Notes under the pieces: model-generated
Told to the model about the DNA's origin: nothing
Seen by the model: only the letters and a program-made list of their open reading frames with translations
The model's database searches: none
NCBI GenBank assembly: GCA_035479375.1
Contig: DATIIT010000015.1
Span: 1 to 56,778 of the forward strand
Direction of reading: 5' to 3'
Length of the DNA: 56,778 nucleotides
DNA from: PMNU01 sp035479375
Lineage (GTDB): Bacteria; Patescibacteriota; Saccharimonadia; Saccharimonadales; UBA4665
In this document: in pieces, positions 50,201-56,778 of the stretch
How the letters are laid out: each line of letters starts with the position of its first letter
Position numbering within the stretch: the first letter of the stretch is position 1
Program-made: the position numbers and the translations under genes

Positions 50201-51184
50201 ATGACGCCCCACACCCCAACCGCCCAAGGGCACATCATGGACGCCCTACAGGCTCTGGCCGAGCCGGTGCAGCGCGAAGACATCGGCAGCAGCCCGCTGG
50301 AAGATGCCATCTTTGCCAAATTGATGTCCAAAAAATTCCGCAAAGTCCACGCCGACGGCGAAACCGTGCGGGTGGCGCGCCGCGCCATCCACACCGCCGT
50401 TTCCAGCGGCCAGCCGGTTATCGTCAGTTTTTTGTTTGGTGGCAACAAGCTGTGGCGCCTGGACGAAGCGCCGGAGATCGATTGGGCAGAGCTGTTTGCC
50501 GTGCTGTATTTTTTACGCTGGATGAAAACGGTTGCCAGCGTGTACCCGCCTGGCGCCCGGCTCGATTTTTACTCCGAAGACATTGCGGTGGAGACGCTTA
50601 ATAATGTGCCGCGAGCCGAGACGGAGCGTTACTCGCAAACTTTCCGCGCCATGCTTGATTGGCTGCGCCCGCACATCCCAGCCGGCGTCAGCCTCACCTA
50701 CCGCCGTTACGGTGAGGAATATGCCAGCTACAACGACTACCTAGCCGAGCTAGAAACCGCCAAACAGCGCGTGCTCGCCGCGGGGCACGGCAAGCTTCCC
50801 GAGCTCAGTAGGCGCCAAGAAATCGCCACCGAGCTCAACGTCCGCCCGCTGCCGGGCCAAACCGACGACCCCCAGTGGCGCGAAAAAACCGAACTCATCC
50901 ACCGCGCCCTAGAAGAAACAGATACGCTGCGCCGCTACCTCAACGACCCGGCGTTAGTCATGGCATGCCCCACAAGCTACTCCGGATGGATTGCCGTGGG
51001 CAGCACGAAACGGTCGTACGCCAAGTTCTGGGCAGCCGCTGGCGCGCTCCTGCGGGACGGCGACAGATACCACGAGCTCGTGCTCACCCCCAAACAGCTG
51101 GAGGCAGGGAATTTTACCTGGGAGCAAGTGGCCATCCCCGGGCTGTCCGGCAAAAACTTTGCCAAGGTGCGGGTCGTAGCGTGA
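50201..51184 (+). CDS. Isocyanide-synthase-like (Dit1/PvcA-like) protein
   Basis: A 327-aa soluble protein. PVIVSFLFGGNKL, then WAELFAVLYFLRWMKTVASV, YPPGARLDFYSED and ETERYSQTFRAMLDWL follow the order of segments in Dit1/PvcA-type enzymes, which convert Tyr or Trp to isonitriles. The match is partial and I could not check the catalytic residues, so other functions remain open. TGC-TACACT ends 6 nt before the ATG. There is no adjacent oxygenase as in the PvcAB pair. Confidence 0.45.
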   Translation: MTPHTPTAQGHIMDALQALAEPVQREDIGSSPLEDAIFAKLMSKKFRKVHADGETVRVARRAIHTAVSSGQPVIVSFLFGGNKLWRLDEAPEIDWAELFAVLYFLRWMKTVASVYPPGARLDFYSEDIAVETLNNVPRAETERYSQTFRAMLDWLRPHIPAGVSLTYRRYGEEYASYNDYLAELETAKQRVLAAGHGKLPELSRRQEIATELNVRPLPGQTDDPQWREKTELIHRALEETDTLRRYLNDPALVMACPTSYSGWIAVGSTKRSYAKFWAAAGALLRDGDRYHELVLTPKQLEAGNFTWEQVAIPGLSGKNFAKVRVVA

Positions 51185-51211
51185 TGCACCAAAAAGCATC
51201 TCAAGCCGAAC

Positions 51212-51811
51212 TCAACGAACGTTTACAGGCGAGAGCTGGCGCAGAAACCGGATAAAACTTGGCGCGCCCAGCGTAATTTGTATGGCGATGGTTATGGCGT
51301 GCCCAACAGTGGGCACCAGTTGGTTGTGCGCGCCCGGGATGCGGCTGTCTGGCCTGCGGACGGCCATGTCGGCCAGGGCATAGCGGGACAAAATGCGCCG
51401 GCGGTCTTTGGCGCCGATGGTGCGTAACGCCTTCTCGCAGGCGTACGCCGAGGCAACGAACGCCGGGTCATGCTGGCGGTAGCCCTCCCCAATGGCGTCT
51501 GGGTTATTTACTGCGCCGCAGATCAGCACGCAGCCCACAACTTGCTTTTTGCGTTGTGCAAAGGCGTTGACAACCGCGCTCGCCCCAGCGCTGACGCCCA
51601 CCAAACCCACCGTGTGGCCCGCCACGGCCAGTTGGTCGATGCGCGCCAGCAGCCGCTGGAGCTTGGCCGGCCACGGCTCGGCGTCCGACCAGCCCATGCG
51701 CACGATCTCTGCTTCCGCACCCCAGCAGCGCCAGGTGTTAGCTGCCCATTGCTGGCCGGCAACGCGGCCGTCCCCCAGGCCAGGGACATATATAATGTGG
51801 AGCTTACCCAT
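51212..51811 (-). CDS. Alpha/beta-hydrolase fold protein
   Basis: A 199-aa protein: GKLHIIYVPGLGDGRVAGQQ (oxyanion-side loop), GHTVGLVGVSAGASAVVNAF with the nucleophile Ser in GVSAG, and a late PTVGHAITI as the catalytic histidine region. Substrate unknown; likely an esterase or lipase. TAAGAT ends 6 nt before ATG 51811. Confidence 0.8.
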   Translation of the reverse strand: MGKLHIIYVPGLGDGRVAGQQWAANTWRCWGAEAEIVRMGWSDAEPWPAKLQRLLARIDQLAVAGHTVGLVGVSAGASAVVNAFAQRKKQVVGCVLICGAVNNPDAIGEGYRQHDPAFVASAYACEKALRTIGAKDRRRILSRYALADMAVRRPDSRIPGAHNQLVPTVGHAITIAIQITLGAPSFIRFLRQLSPVNVR

Positions 51812-51945
51812 ATGCCAATCTTACGCCACCTTGGCGCACATGCACACTACTAACAAGCCCACGCATACTCCCAACAAGCTGCGGCCATACAGGAAATCCA
51901 CAGCCGGGTGCTGCTATACTCCATAGAGTTCAGGAGAACGCGCCG

Positions 51946-52503
51946 ATGCAGCCATCAAAAACAAGTAAAAAACGGGAACTAGTTGCCGCGCTCGCGGTGT
52001 TCATTGTTATTGCGGCCATTGTAGGCACCGCCACGGTCTCCGCCAAAAAAAGGGCTAGTGTTGCCAGCACCGCCAATATTAATACCGCCAGCACAAACAG
52101 TGGCGCAGGCACGCCGACAACGCCTAGCGCCACAGCAGCCGGCACCGCCACGCCAACTGCCAGCATGGCGGGCGCAACAGGCACATCCCAAAACACATCC
52201 AGCACATATAAGGACGGGTCATACACAGCGGTGGGGTCATACTATTCGCCAGACGGGCCAGAGACGATCAGCGTGGCAGTTACCCTGAAAGGTGGCGTCA
52301 TCACCGATACCTCCGCAAATTCAGGGGGCGGCAGCCACGACTCTCTGGAATATCAGCAACGCTTTATTGCCGGGTACCGGCAAGTGGTGGTCGGCAAGGC
52401 CATTGATAGTGTTAACGTAAGCCGGGTATCCGGCGCATCACTGACGCCACAAGGGTTTAACGATGCCATCGACCAAATCAAGCAACAAGCCAAAAACACC
52501 TAG
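51946..52503 (+). CDS. Membrane-anchored FMN-binding domain protein
   Basis: A 185-aa protein. A signal or anchor helix (ELVAALAVFIVIAAIVGTAT, residues 11-30) and a Thr/Ala-rich linker (~35-85) lead to an FMN-bind domain. Its end reads RVSGASLTPQGFNDAIDQI: the SGAS motif with Ser165 as probable site of covalent FMN. The partner ApbE overlaps its 3' end by 41 bases. It should carry electrons outside the membrane. An AGGAG leader precedes the ATG. Confidence 0.88.
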   Translation: MQPSKTSKKRELVAALAVFIVIAAIVGTATVSAKKRASVASTANINTASTNSGAGTPTTPSATAAGTATPTASMAGATGTSQNTSSTYKDGSYTAVGSYYSPDGPETISVAVTLKGGVITDTSANSGGGSHDSLEYQQRFIAGYRQVVVGKAIDSVNVSRVSGASLTPQGFNDAIDQIKQQAKNT

Positions 52504-53449
52504 CCAGGCGCCGCAGAGCACTGCGCCGGCGGCGGAACCTGACGCGCCCCGCCATGGCACACCCAGCCACGAATGGTCGTTTACGGCCATAGGCACAGAG
52601 TGGTGGATCGGTGTATACGAGCAGCTAGAGCCTTTAAAACTAGCACGAAAACTAGGGCGCGTGCAGCGGCGCATTGCCGCGCGCATTGAGGCGTTTGACA
52701 AGCACTATTCCCGGTTTCGCCCAGACTCGTTAATAACGCGCATCTCGAACAAGGCCGGCACCTACGAGCTGCCGCCAGACGGCGTGCCGCTATTCGCGTT
52801 CTACCGGAAATTATATGACCTCACCGGCGGCTCGGTGACGCCCTTAATAGGCCAAGTGCTGGCCGACGCCGGCTACGACGCGCACTACAGCTTCCAGAGC
52901 CGCCCCCTGCGGCAGCCCCCGCAATGGGACGACGTCCTTACTATCCGCGGCCGCATGCTGACGGCCGCGCAGCCGATAGTACTCGATGTTGGCGCCGCTG
53001 GCAAGGGCTATTTGGTGGATATTATCTGCAATCTGTTAGCGGGCGAAGGTATCTCAAAATATTGCGTGGACGCCGGCGGGGATATGCGCATCCACGGGCT
53101 CAGCGGCCCTTTGCGCATCGGCCTGGAAAACCCGCGCAACACCGGCGAGGTCATTGGCGTGGCCAGCATACAGGAGGGTGCGCTGTGCGGCTCGGCCGGC
53201 ACGCGGCGGGCGTGGGGCGAATTCCACCACATCATGGATCCCAAGACGCTGCGGCCAGCCAGTGGCACCGCGGCCGTGTGGGTAGCGGCGCCCACCGCGC
53301 TCGTGGCCGACGGCTTGGCCACGGCACTCTTTTTTACCCCTGCGGCTACCTTACAGAAGCATTTTGACTTTGCGTATTGTGAAGTCTACGACGATAATAC
53401 GATGCAGTACTCCACTCATTTTCCAGCCGAATTTTTCACCGAAGGGTAA
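52463..53449 (+). CDS. ApbE-type FAD:protein FMN transferase
   Basis: A 328-aa flavin transferase. FSFTAIGTEWW-like start, FDKHYSRFRPDSLITRIS, VLDVGAAGKGYLVDI, CVDAGGDMRIHG and HHIMDPKTLRPAS are family motifs. It moves FMN from FAD to the Ser/Thr of the preceding FMN-bind protein. No signal peptide is clear (N terminus is Lys/Pro-rich), unlike most ApbE, so the localisation needs testing. Confidence 0.9.
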   Translation: MPSTKSSNKPKTPSQAPQSTAPAAEPDAPRHGTPSHEWSFTAIGTEWWIGVYEQLEPLKLARKLGRVQRRIAARIEAFDKHYSRFRPDSLITRISNKAGTYELPPDGVPLFAFYRKLYDLTGGSVTPLIGQVLADAGYDAHYSFQSRPLRQPPQWDDVLTIRGRMLTAAQPIVLDVGAAGKGYLVDIICNLLAGEGISKYCVDAGGDMRIHGLSGPLRIGLENPRNTGEVIGVASIQEGALCGSAGTRRAWGEFHHIMDPKTLRPASGTAAVWVAAPTALVADGLATALFFTPAATLQKHFDFAYCEVYDDNTMQYSTHFPAEFFTEG

Positions 53450-53454
53450 CCCAT

Positions 53455-54933
53455 ATGTTGCGAACAATCGATGCTTTCCTCAACCGCTACACAATGTACC
53501 GTATCGTGCTGTACGGGCTGGCCGCGCTCCTTGTGGCGGCCGAAGCGCTTTCTTTGGCTGGCGCGATAGCCGTCCCGGCTGGCGGCCTGGCGCTGGCCGT
53601 GGCCATCTTAAGCGCCGGCTGCTACGCCGCCAACAAACTCTTCGCCATGGTCTTCCGCGCCGCAACCAACACCGAGTCCTGGCTGATTTCAGCGCTCATT
53701 TTGGCGTGCATTATGCCGCAGGCCACATCAGTTACGCGAGCCGCGTACCTGTTGCTGGCGGCAGTGGTGGCCATGGCGTCAAAATATGTCTTGGTGTGGC
53801 GGGGGAGCCACGTGTTCAACCCGGCCGCGGTGGCGGCATTTGTGCTGGGGGTTGCGGGGCTACTGCCAGCCACCTGGTGGGTCGCCACACCATGGCTGGC
53901 ACCGTTTACCGCTGTTTTGGCAGTGGTTGTGCTGCGCAAAATCCGTAACTTTACGGTCTGCGTTGTGTTTGGGGCAGTGGCGGTGGCGCTGCTCGTATAT
54001 ATAGGCGTCGTGTTGCACGGCTTTGAGCTGGGTGACACGGTAAAGGCCGCGGTGTTGTCGTGGCCGGTCATTTTCTTGGGCAGCATCATGCTTACCGAGC
54101 CGACCACCTTACCGCCAACCCGCTATTACCAAATATTGGTAGCCATGCTGGTGGGTGCGGTTTTTGCGGCACAAACGCATGTCTGGAAAGTGTACTCCAC
54201 CCCTGAAACAGCGCTATTAATTGGCAATATTTTTACACTCTTGTTTGTGCCGGCAACCGGTGCTATGCTACGGCTCCGGCGCATCACACAGATGTCGCCG
54301 GACATCTACGACGCCGCATTTGAGCAACCGCGGCGACGCCTCAGTTTTACCCCTGGCCAATATATGGAGTGGACGTTGCCGCACCGCCACGCCGACAGCC
54401 GGGGGAATAGGCGCCTGTTTAGTATTGCCTCTGCACCTGGGGAGCAAGACATCCATATCGGGTTTCGGCACTATGCGCCTAGCAGCAGTTTTAAAGACGC
54501 GTTGCTGGCGTTGAAGCCTGGGCAATATATCCGTACAGCGCACGTGGCCGGGAACTTTACCTTACCGGCAGACGCAAGACGGCCGCTGTTATTTGTGGTG
54601 GGCGGCATCGGCATTACGCCGGTGCGCAGCATGATGCAACATCTGCTGGCCACTGGGGAGCGGCGCGACATGGCGCTCGTGTACTTCGCCAACCGCGAGG
54701 AGGATTTTGTGTACGCCGACGTTATGCATGAGGCCGAAGCCATTGGGCTCAAGGCACACTTTGTGGTGGGCAGGCCGGACGCGGCCGTGCTCCAGCAAAA
54801 CGTGCCAGACCTGGCCGGGCGGCTCGCCTACTTGTCTGGGCCAGATGCCTTAGTGACCGCCTGCAAAGGCATGCTGCGCGGGCTGGGCACGCCCATACAA
54901 AACATCCGGACAGACCACTTCACAGGCTACTAG
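53455..54933 (+). CDS. NqrB/RnfD-like membrane domain fused to a ferredoxin-NADP reductase domain
   Basis: A 492-aa fusion. Residues ~1-285 are polytopic with WRGSHVFNPAAVAAFVLG and MLTEPTTLPPTRYYQIL, signatures of NqrB/RnfD. Residues ~290-492 are an FNR-type reductase: FTPGQYMEWTLP, RRLFSIASAP (FAD), LLFVVGGIGITPVRSMM (NAD(P)H). It would pass electrons from NAD(P)H in the cytoplasm through the membrane to the external FMN protein. The membrane part lacks the SGAT flavin site of NqrB/RnfD. Confidence 0.88.
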   Translation: MLRTIDAFLNRYTMYRIVLYGLAALLVAAEALSLAGAIAVPAGGLALAVAILSAGCYAANKLFAMVFRAATNTESWLISALILACIMPQATSVTRAAYLLLAAVVAMASKYVLVWRGSHVFNPAAVAAFVLGVAGLLPATWWVATPWLAPFTAVLAVVVLRKIRNFTVCVVFGAVAVALLVYIGVVLHGFELGDTVKAAVLSWPVIFLGSIMLTEPTTLPPTRYYQILVAMLVGAVFAAQTHVWKVYSTPETALLIGNIFTLLFVPATGAMLRLRRITQMSPDIYDAAFEQPRRRLSFTPGQYMEWTLPHRHADSRGNRRLFSIASAPGEQDIHIGFRHYAPSSSFKDALLALKPGQYIRTAHVAGNFTLPADARRPLLFVVGGIGITPVRSMMQHLLATGERRDMALVYFANREEDFVYADVMHEAEAIGLKAHFVVGRPDAAVLQQNVPDLAGRLAYLSGPDALVTACKGMLRGLGTPIQNIRTDHFTGY

Positions 54934-54934
54934 T

Positions 54935-55327
54935 ATGCCCGCTTTGCTGCAAAGATTTGAAAATAACCGCGTATTTAGCCAGGAGGAGGCCTGGGGGCTC
55001 TTTCGGCTGGCCGCTTTTGCCGAGGCGGCGGGTTGGGCGCTGCTAGTCATCGGCATTGGGCTGCAAAAATATGTCTGGCCAGGGAGCGATGTGCCAGTCT
55101 ACCTTGCCGGGCGGACGCATGGCGTATTATTTTTGGCGTACCTGTTGGCGGCCCTAGGCCTCTACCCAAATTTGCGCTGGGCGCGGTGGAAAGCGTTGCT
55201 CGCAGTTGTGGCCAGCGTGCCACCCTTTGGCTCACTGTTGTTTGAGCAATGGGCAAGCTACCAGCAAAAGTCGGCGGAGTTCAAGGATTACCGCCGGTGC
55301 ATTGCGCTCAGCCTGCTCGCCAGATGA
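54935..55327 (+). CDS. DUF3817-type membrane protein
   Basis: A 130-aa protein with three hydrophobic helices: FAEAAGWALLVIGIGLQKYV, RTHGVLFLAYLLAALGLY and LLAVVASVPPFGSLLFEQW. The FRLAAFAEAAGW and GRTHG motifs are typical of DUF3817. Its ATG is one base after the stop of the fusion gene, so it is part of the redox operon. Confidence 0.82.
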   Translation: MPALLQRFENNRVFSQEEAWGLFRLAAFAEAAGWALLVIGIGLQKYVWPGSDVPVYLAGRTHGVLFLAYLLAALGLYPNLRWARWKALLAVVASVPPFGSLLFEQWASYQQKSAEFKDYRRCIALSLLAR

Positions 55328-55384
55328 ACCAGGCCGCTCAGCCGCCGCAGGCGCCTGCCTGGTGGCGGCTGGCGGCGAGGAGGC

Positions 55385-56050
55385 CTACGTGGCGCTGTGC
55401 GGCCCGTCTCCGTCCCCGCGGCGGTCAAATAGAAACGTAGCTTGGGCACGCGGGTCGTGCCGGTGGAAAAACGCCTCGTCGCTTGGACCCCAGTATTTGC
55501 GCCACAGCTTCTCCAGACCTGGGTCGCCGCCGCGGGCAATGCCGTCGCGCATGGCCAGGTCCAGCGGGCGGTCAACCCAGACTAGGGCACCGGTGAAACG
55601 CCCCCGCACGTCAGGCCTGAGTAGTCCCACACCCTCAACAACTGTTGGGCGGGAAGGGTCAAGGACTACTGGCTCGCCTTTTTCACCAGTAATCCAGTCG
55701 CGCGGCGTGTACTCGCCCGGCTGGCCGGCGGCGAGTGGCTCCAGCACCCCTGCAATCAATGCTGCGGCGTCGTACGTCTCCCAATCCGGGGCAACAACGT
55801 CTTGCTGACCGGTATAAAACGCGTCATAGGACACTATTTGGTAGCCGTGCCTGGCTAGGCTTGCAGCGATGGTCGATTTCCCGGCGCCCCCAAAACTGGA
55901 CAGTGCATGTGTCGCGCCGTCCGGAAAAGTTGCCAAGTGCCCCACCAACCGGGCAAACTCCGGGTGGCCTGGCGGATAGCCATTTTCCGGATTGAAGCCA
56001 GCGGGGTTAGCATACGCGGCGCTCAGCTCGCCGGCACGTAGTTCGGTCAT
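55385..56050 (-). CDS. Uridine-kinase-like P-loop protein
   Basis: A 221-aa protein with Walker A SSFGGAGKSTIAASL, a Walker B-like IVSYDAFYTGQQ, VVEGVGLLRP and RGGDPGLEKLWRKYW. It resembles (deoxy)nucleoside or uridine kinases; the substrate is uncertain. TACTAT ends 6 nt before ATG 56050. The longer start is upstream of this promoter and is not used. Confidence 0.82.
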   Translation of the reverse strand: MTELRAGELSAAYANPAGFNPENGYPPGHPEFARLVGHLATFPDGATHALSSFGGAGKSTIAASLARHGYQIVSYDAFYTGQQDVVAPDWETYDAAALIAGVLEPLAAGQPGEYTPRDWITGEKGEPVVLDPSRPTVVEGVGLLRPDVRGRFTGALVWVDRPLDLAMRDGIARGGDPGLEKLWRKYWGPSDEAFFHRHDPRAQATFLFDRRGDGDGPHSAT

Positions 56051-56109
56051 GCGGCGATAGTACCGCACGCCCGCCAAACCACCAATGTGCCCGCCGCGCT
56101 AGTGAGCAA

Positions 56110-56125
56110 TGTGACAAATATCACA
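56110..56125. promoter_or_regulatory. Second perfect TGTGA-N6-TCACA palindrome
   Basis: TGTGA (56110-56114), six bases, TCACA (56121-56125). It overlaps the -35 candidate GTGACA (56111-56116), which is 17 bp from the -10 CATAAT (56134-56139). Binding would block RNA polymerase, so repression is likely. Confidence 0.5.
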
Positions 56126-56133
56126 AACATAAG

Positions 56134-56139
56134 CATAAT
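56134..56139 (+). promoter_or_regulatory. -10 box of the PQ-loop gene (leaderless type)
   Basis: CATAAT with GTGACA 17 bp upstream, ending 6 nt before ATG 56146. Confidence 0.55.
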
Positions 56140-56145
56140 GGGGAA

Positions 56146-56778
56146 ATGGAAAACTGGCTGGGAGTTTTATCTGGGGTGGTAGGTGTTGCAGGCTACCTGC
56201 CGTACATACGGGATATATGGCGGCGCAAGACGCGGCCGAACCGCATCTCTTGGCTCATATGGACGCTGGAATATAGCGGGCTCCTGGCGGCACAACTGCA
56301 GGGCGGGGCACGGGGCACGCTGTGGTTGGTGGGGCTGCAATTGGCTGGCGTAATCGTGGTGTTTGGCTTGTCGCTGCGGTTTGGACAGGGCGGCATTACC
56401 CGGCGCAACCTGTGGCTACTGCTGGCCGTGGCCGCTAGCCTGGCCTATTGGTTTGTGGTACGAAGCGCGGACGTGGCCGTGTTGCTATTGCTCAGTATAG
56501 AAGCGAGCGGCGTGGCGCTCACGGCACGCAAAGCCTACTGCCAGCCGCAGAGCGAGACGCTGGCCATGTGGTGGCTGGTGTGCGCCGCCGGGGTTATAAA
56601 CCTCGCTGGCCTTGGCAGGCACGCCGCCTGGTTGTCATATATATACCCCGCGGCCCTGGTGGTGATGGGCGGGGCAGTAGTGCTGGCCTCCCGGCTGGGC
56701 GCACAGAAACAGGGGCGACGGGCGCTGGCCGGGGCAAGCACGGCAGCCCCCAGGGCGGTCGAGGCAGCCCCCGCCAGC
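56146..56778 (+). CDS. PQ-loop/SWEET-like membrane protein (3' partial)
   Basis: The frame is open for 211 codons to the last base, so the end is missing. First repeat: GVAGYLPYIRDIWRRKTRPN then ISWLIWTLEY, a PQ-loop-like segment; second: ALTARKAYCQPQSETLAMWW. Six or seven helices are visible. PQ-loop proteins move sugars, amino acids or act as receptors. It ends in an Ala/Pro-rich tail. The promoter overlaps the palindrome at 56110-56125. Confidence 0.7.
   Translation, partial: MENWLGVLSGVVGVAGYLPYIRDIWRRKTRPNRISWLIWTLEYSGLLAAQLQGGARGTLWLVGLQLAGVIVVFGLSLRFGQGGITRRNLWLLLAVAASLAYWFVVRSADVAVLLLLSIEASGVALTARKAYCQPQSETLAMWWLVCAAGVINLAGLGRHAAWLSYIYPAALVVMGGAVVLASRLGAQKQGRRALAGASTAAPRAVEAAPAS

Noticed and set aside
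1..56778. CRISPR array, rRNA genes, intact insertion sequences
   Set aside because: No regularly spaced direct repeats, no rRNA conserved segments and no transposase or integrase were recognised.

Overview
This GC-rich window most likely comes from a Candidate Phyla Radiation (Patescibacteria) chromosome, with Saccharibacteria as my best guess. The guess rests on gene content, not a marker phylogeny: compact genes with 1-8 nt overlaps, an F-type ATP synthase operon, GT4-DUF2206 and GT2-GT4 fusions, a carbonic-anhydrase-like CDCA-type protein, and few biosynthetic enzymes. TGA behaves as a normal stop. Most genes are chromosomal housekeeping, envelope or hypothetical genes. The clearest accessory patch (about 40.8-42.4 kb) is AT-richer and follows a tRNA-Asn gene.

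Layout. 0-2.8 kb: UvrD-like helicase/PD-(D/E)XK nuclease, cut by the window start. 3.2-6 kb: a beta-helix surface-type protein and a small membrane protein. 6-20 kb: an envelope polysaccharide region (six glycosyltransferase genes including two fusions, a flippase, a processive GT2 with a TIM-barrel partner), with an 798-aa transglutaminase-like protein in the middle. 20.2-24.8 kb: aquaporin, a three-gene beta-helix/PKD surface operon, CDCA-like protein. 25.2-33.2 kb: complete ATP synthase operon (AtpZ/I-like, a, c, b, delta, alpha, gamma, beta, epsilon) with three extra unrecognised genes after alpha, gamma and beta. 33.3-39.9 kb: glutaredoxin, CobO-like protein, membrane metalloprotease, cytidine-deaminase-like protein, P-loop kinase, nuclease, GT2, anchored glycosidase. 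40-43.2 kb: smpB, a perfect 27-bp inverted repeat, tRNA-Asn, toxin fragment, HD protein, lipoprotein, VbhA-like microORF, VIT1-type transporter. 43.4-51.8 kb: RRM protein, ATP-grasp, regulator, M3 peptidase, NUDIX, VOC, isocyanide-synthase-like and hydrolase genes. 51.9-55.3 kb: a flavinylated extracytosolic electron-transfer cassette (FMN-bind, ApbE, NqrB/RnfD-FNR fusion, DUF3817). 55.4-end: uridine-kinase-like protein and a PQ-loop membrane protein cut by the window end.

The most striking signal is regulatory. About nineteen transcription units have a TANNNT -10 element, usually in the extended form TGN-TANNNT, only 6-9 nt before the start codon and no Shine-Dalgarno sequence. This predicts leaderless mRNAs. 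Genes inside operons instead use TAATG/ATGA overlaps or SD sites. Two perfect TGTGA-N6-TCACA palindromes overlap promoters at 2.9 kb and 56.1 kb.
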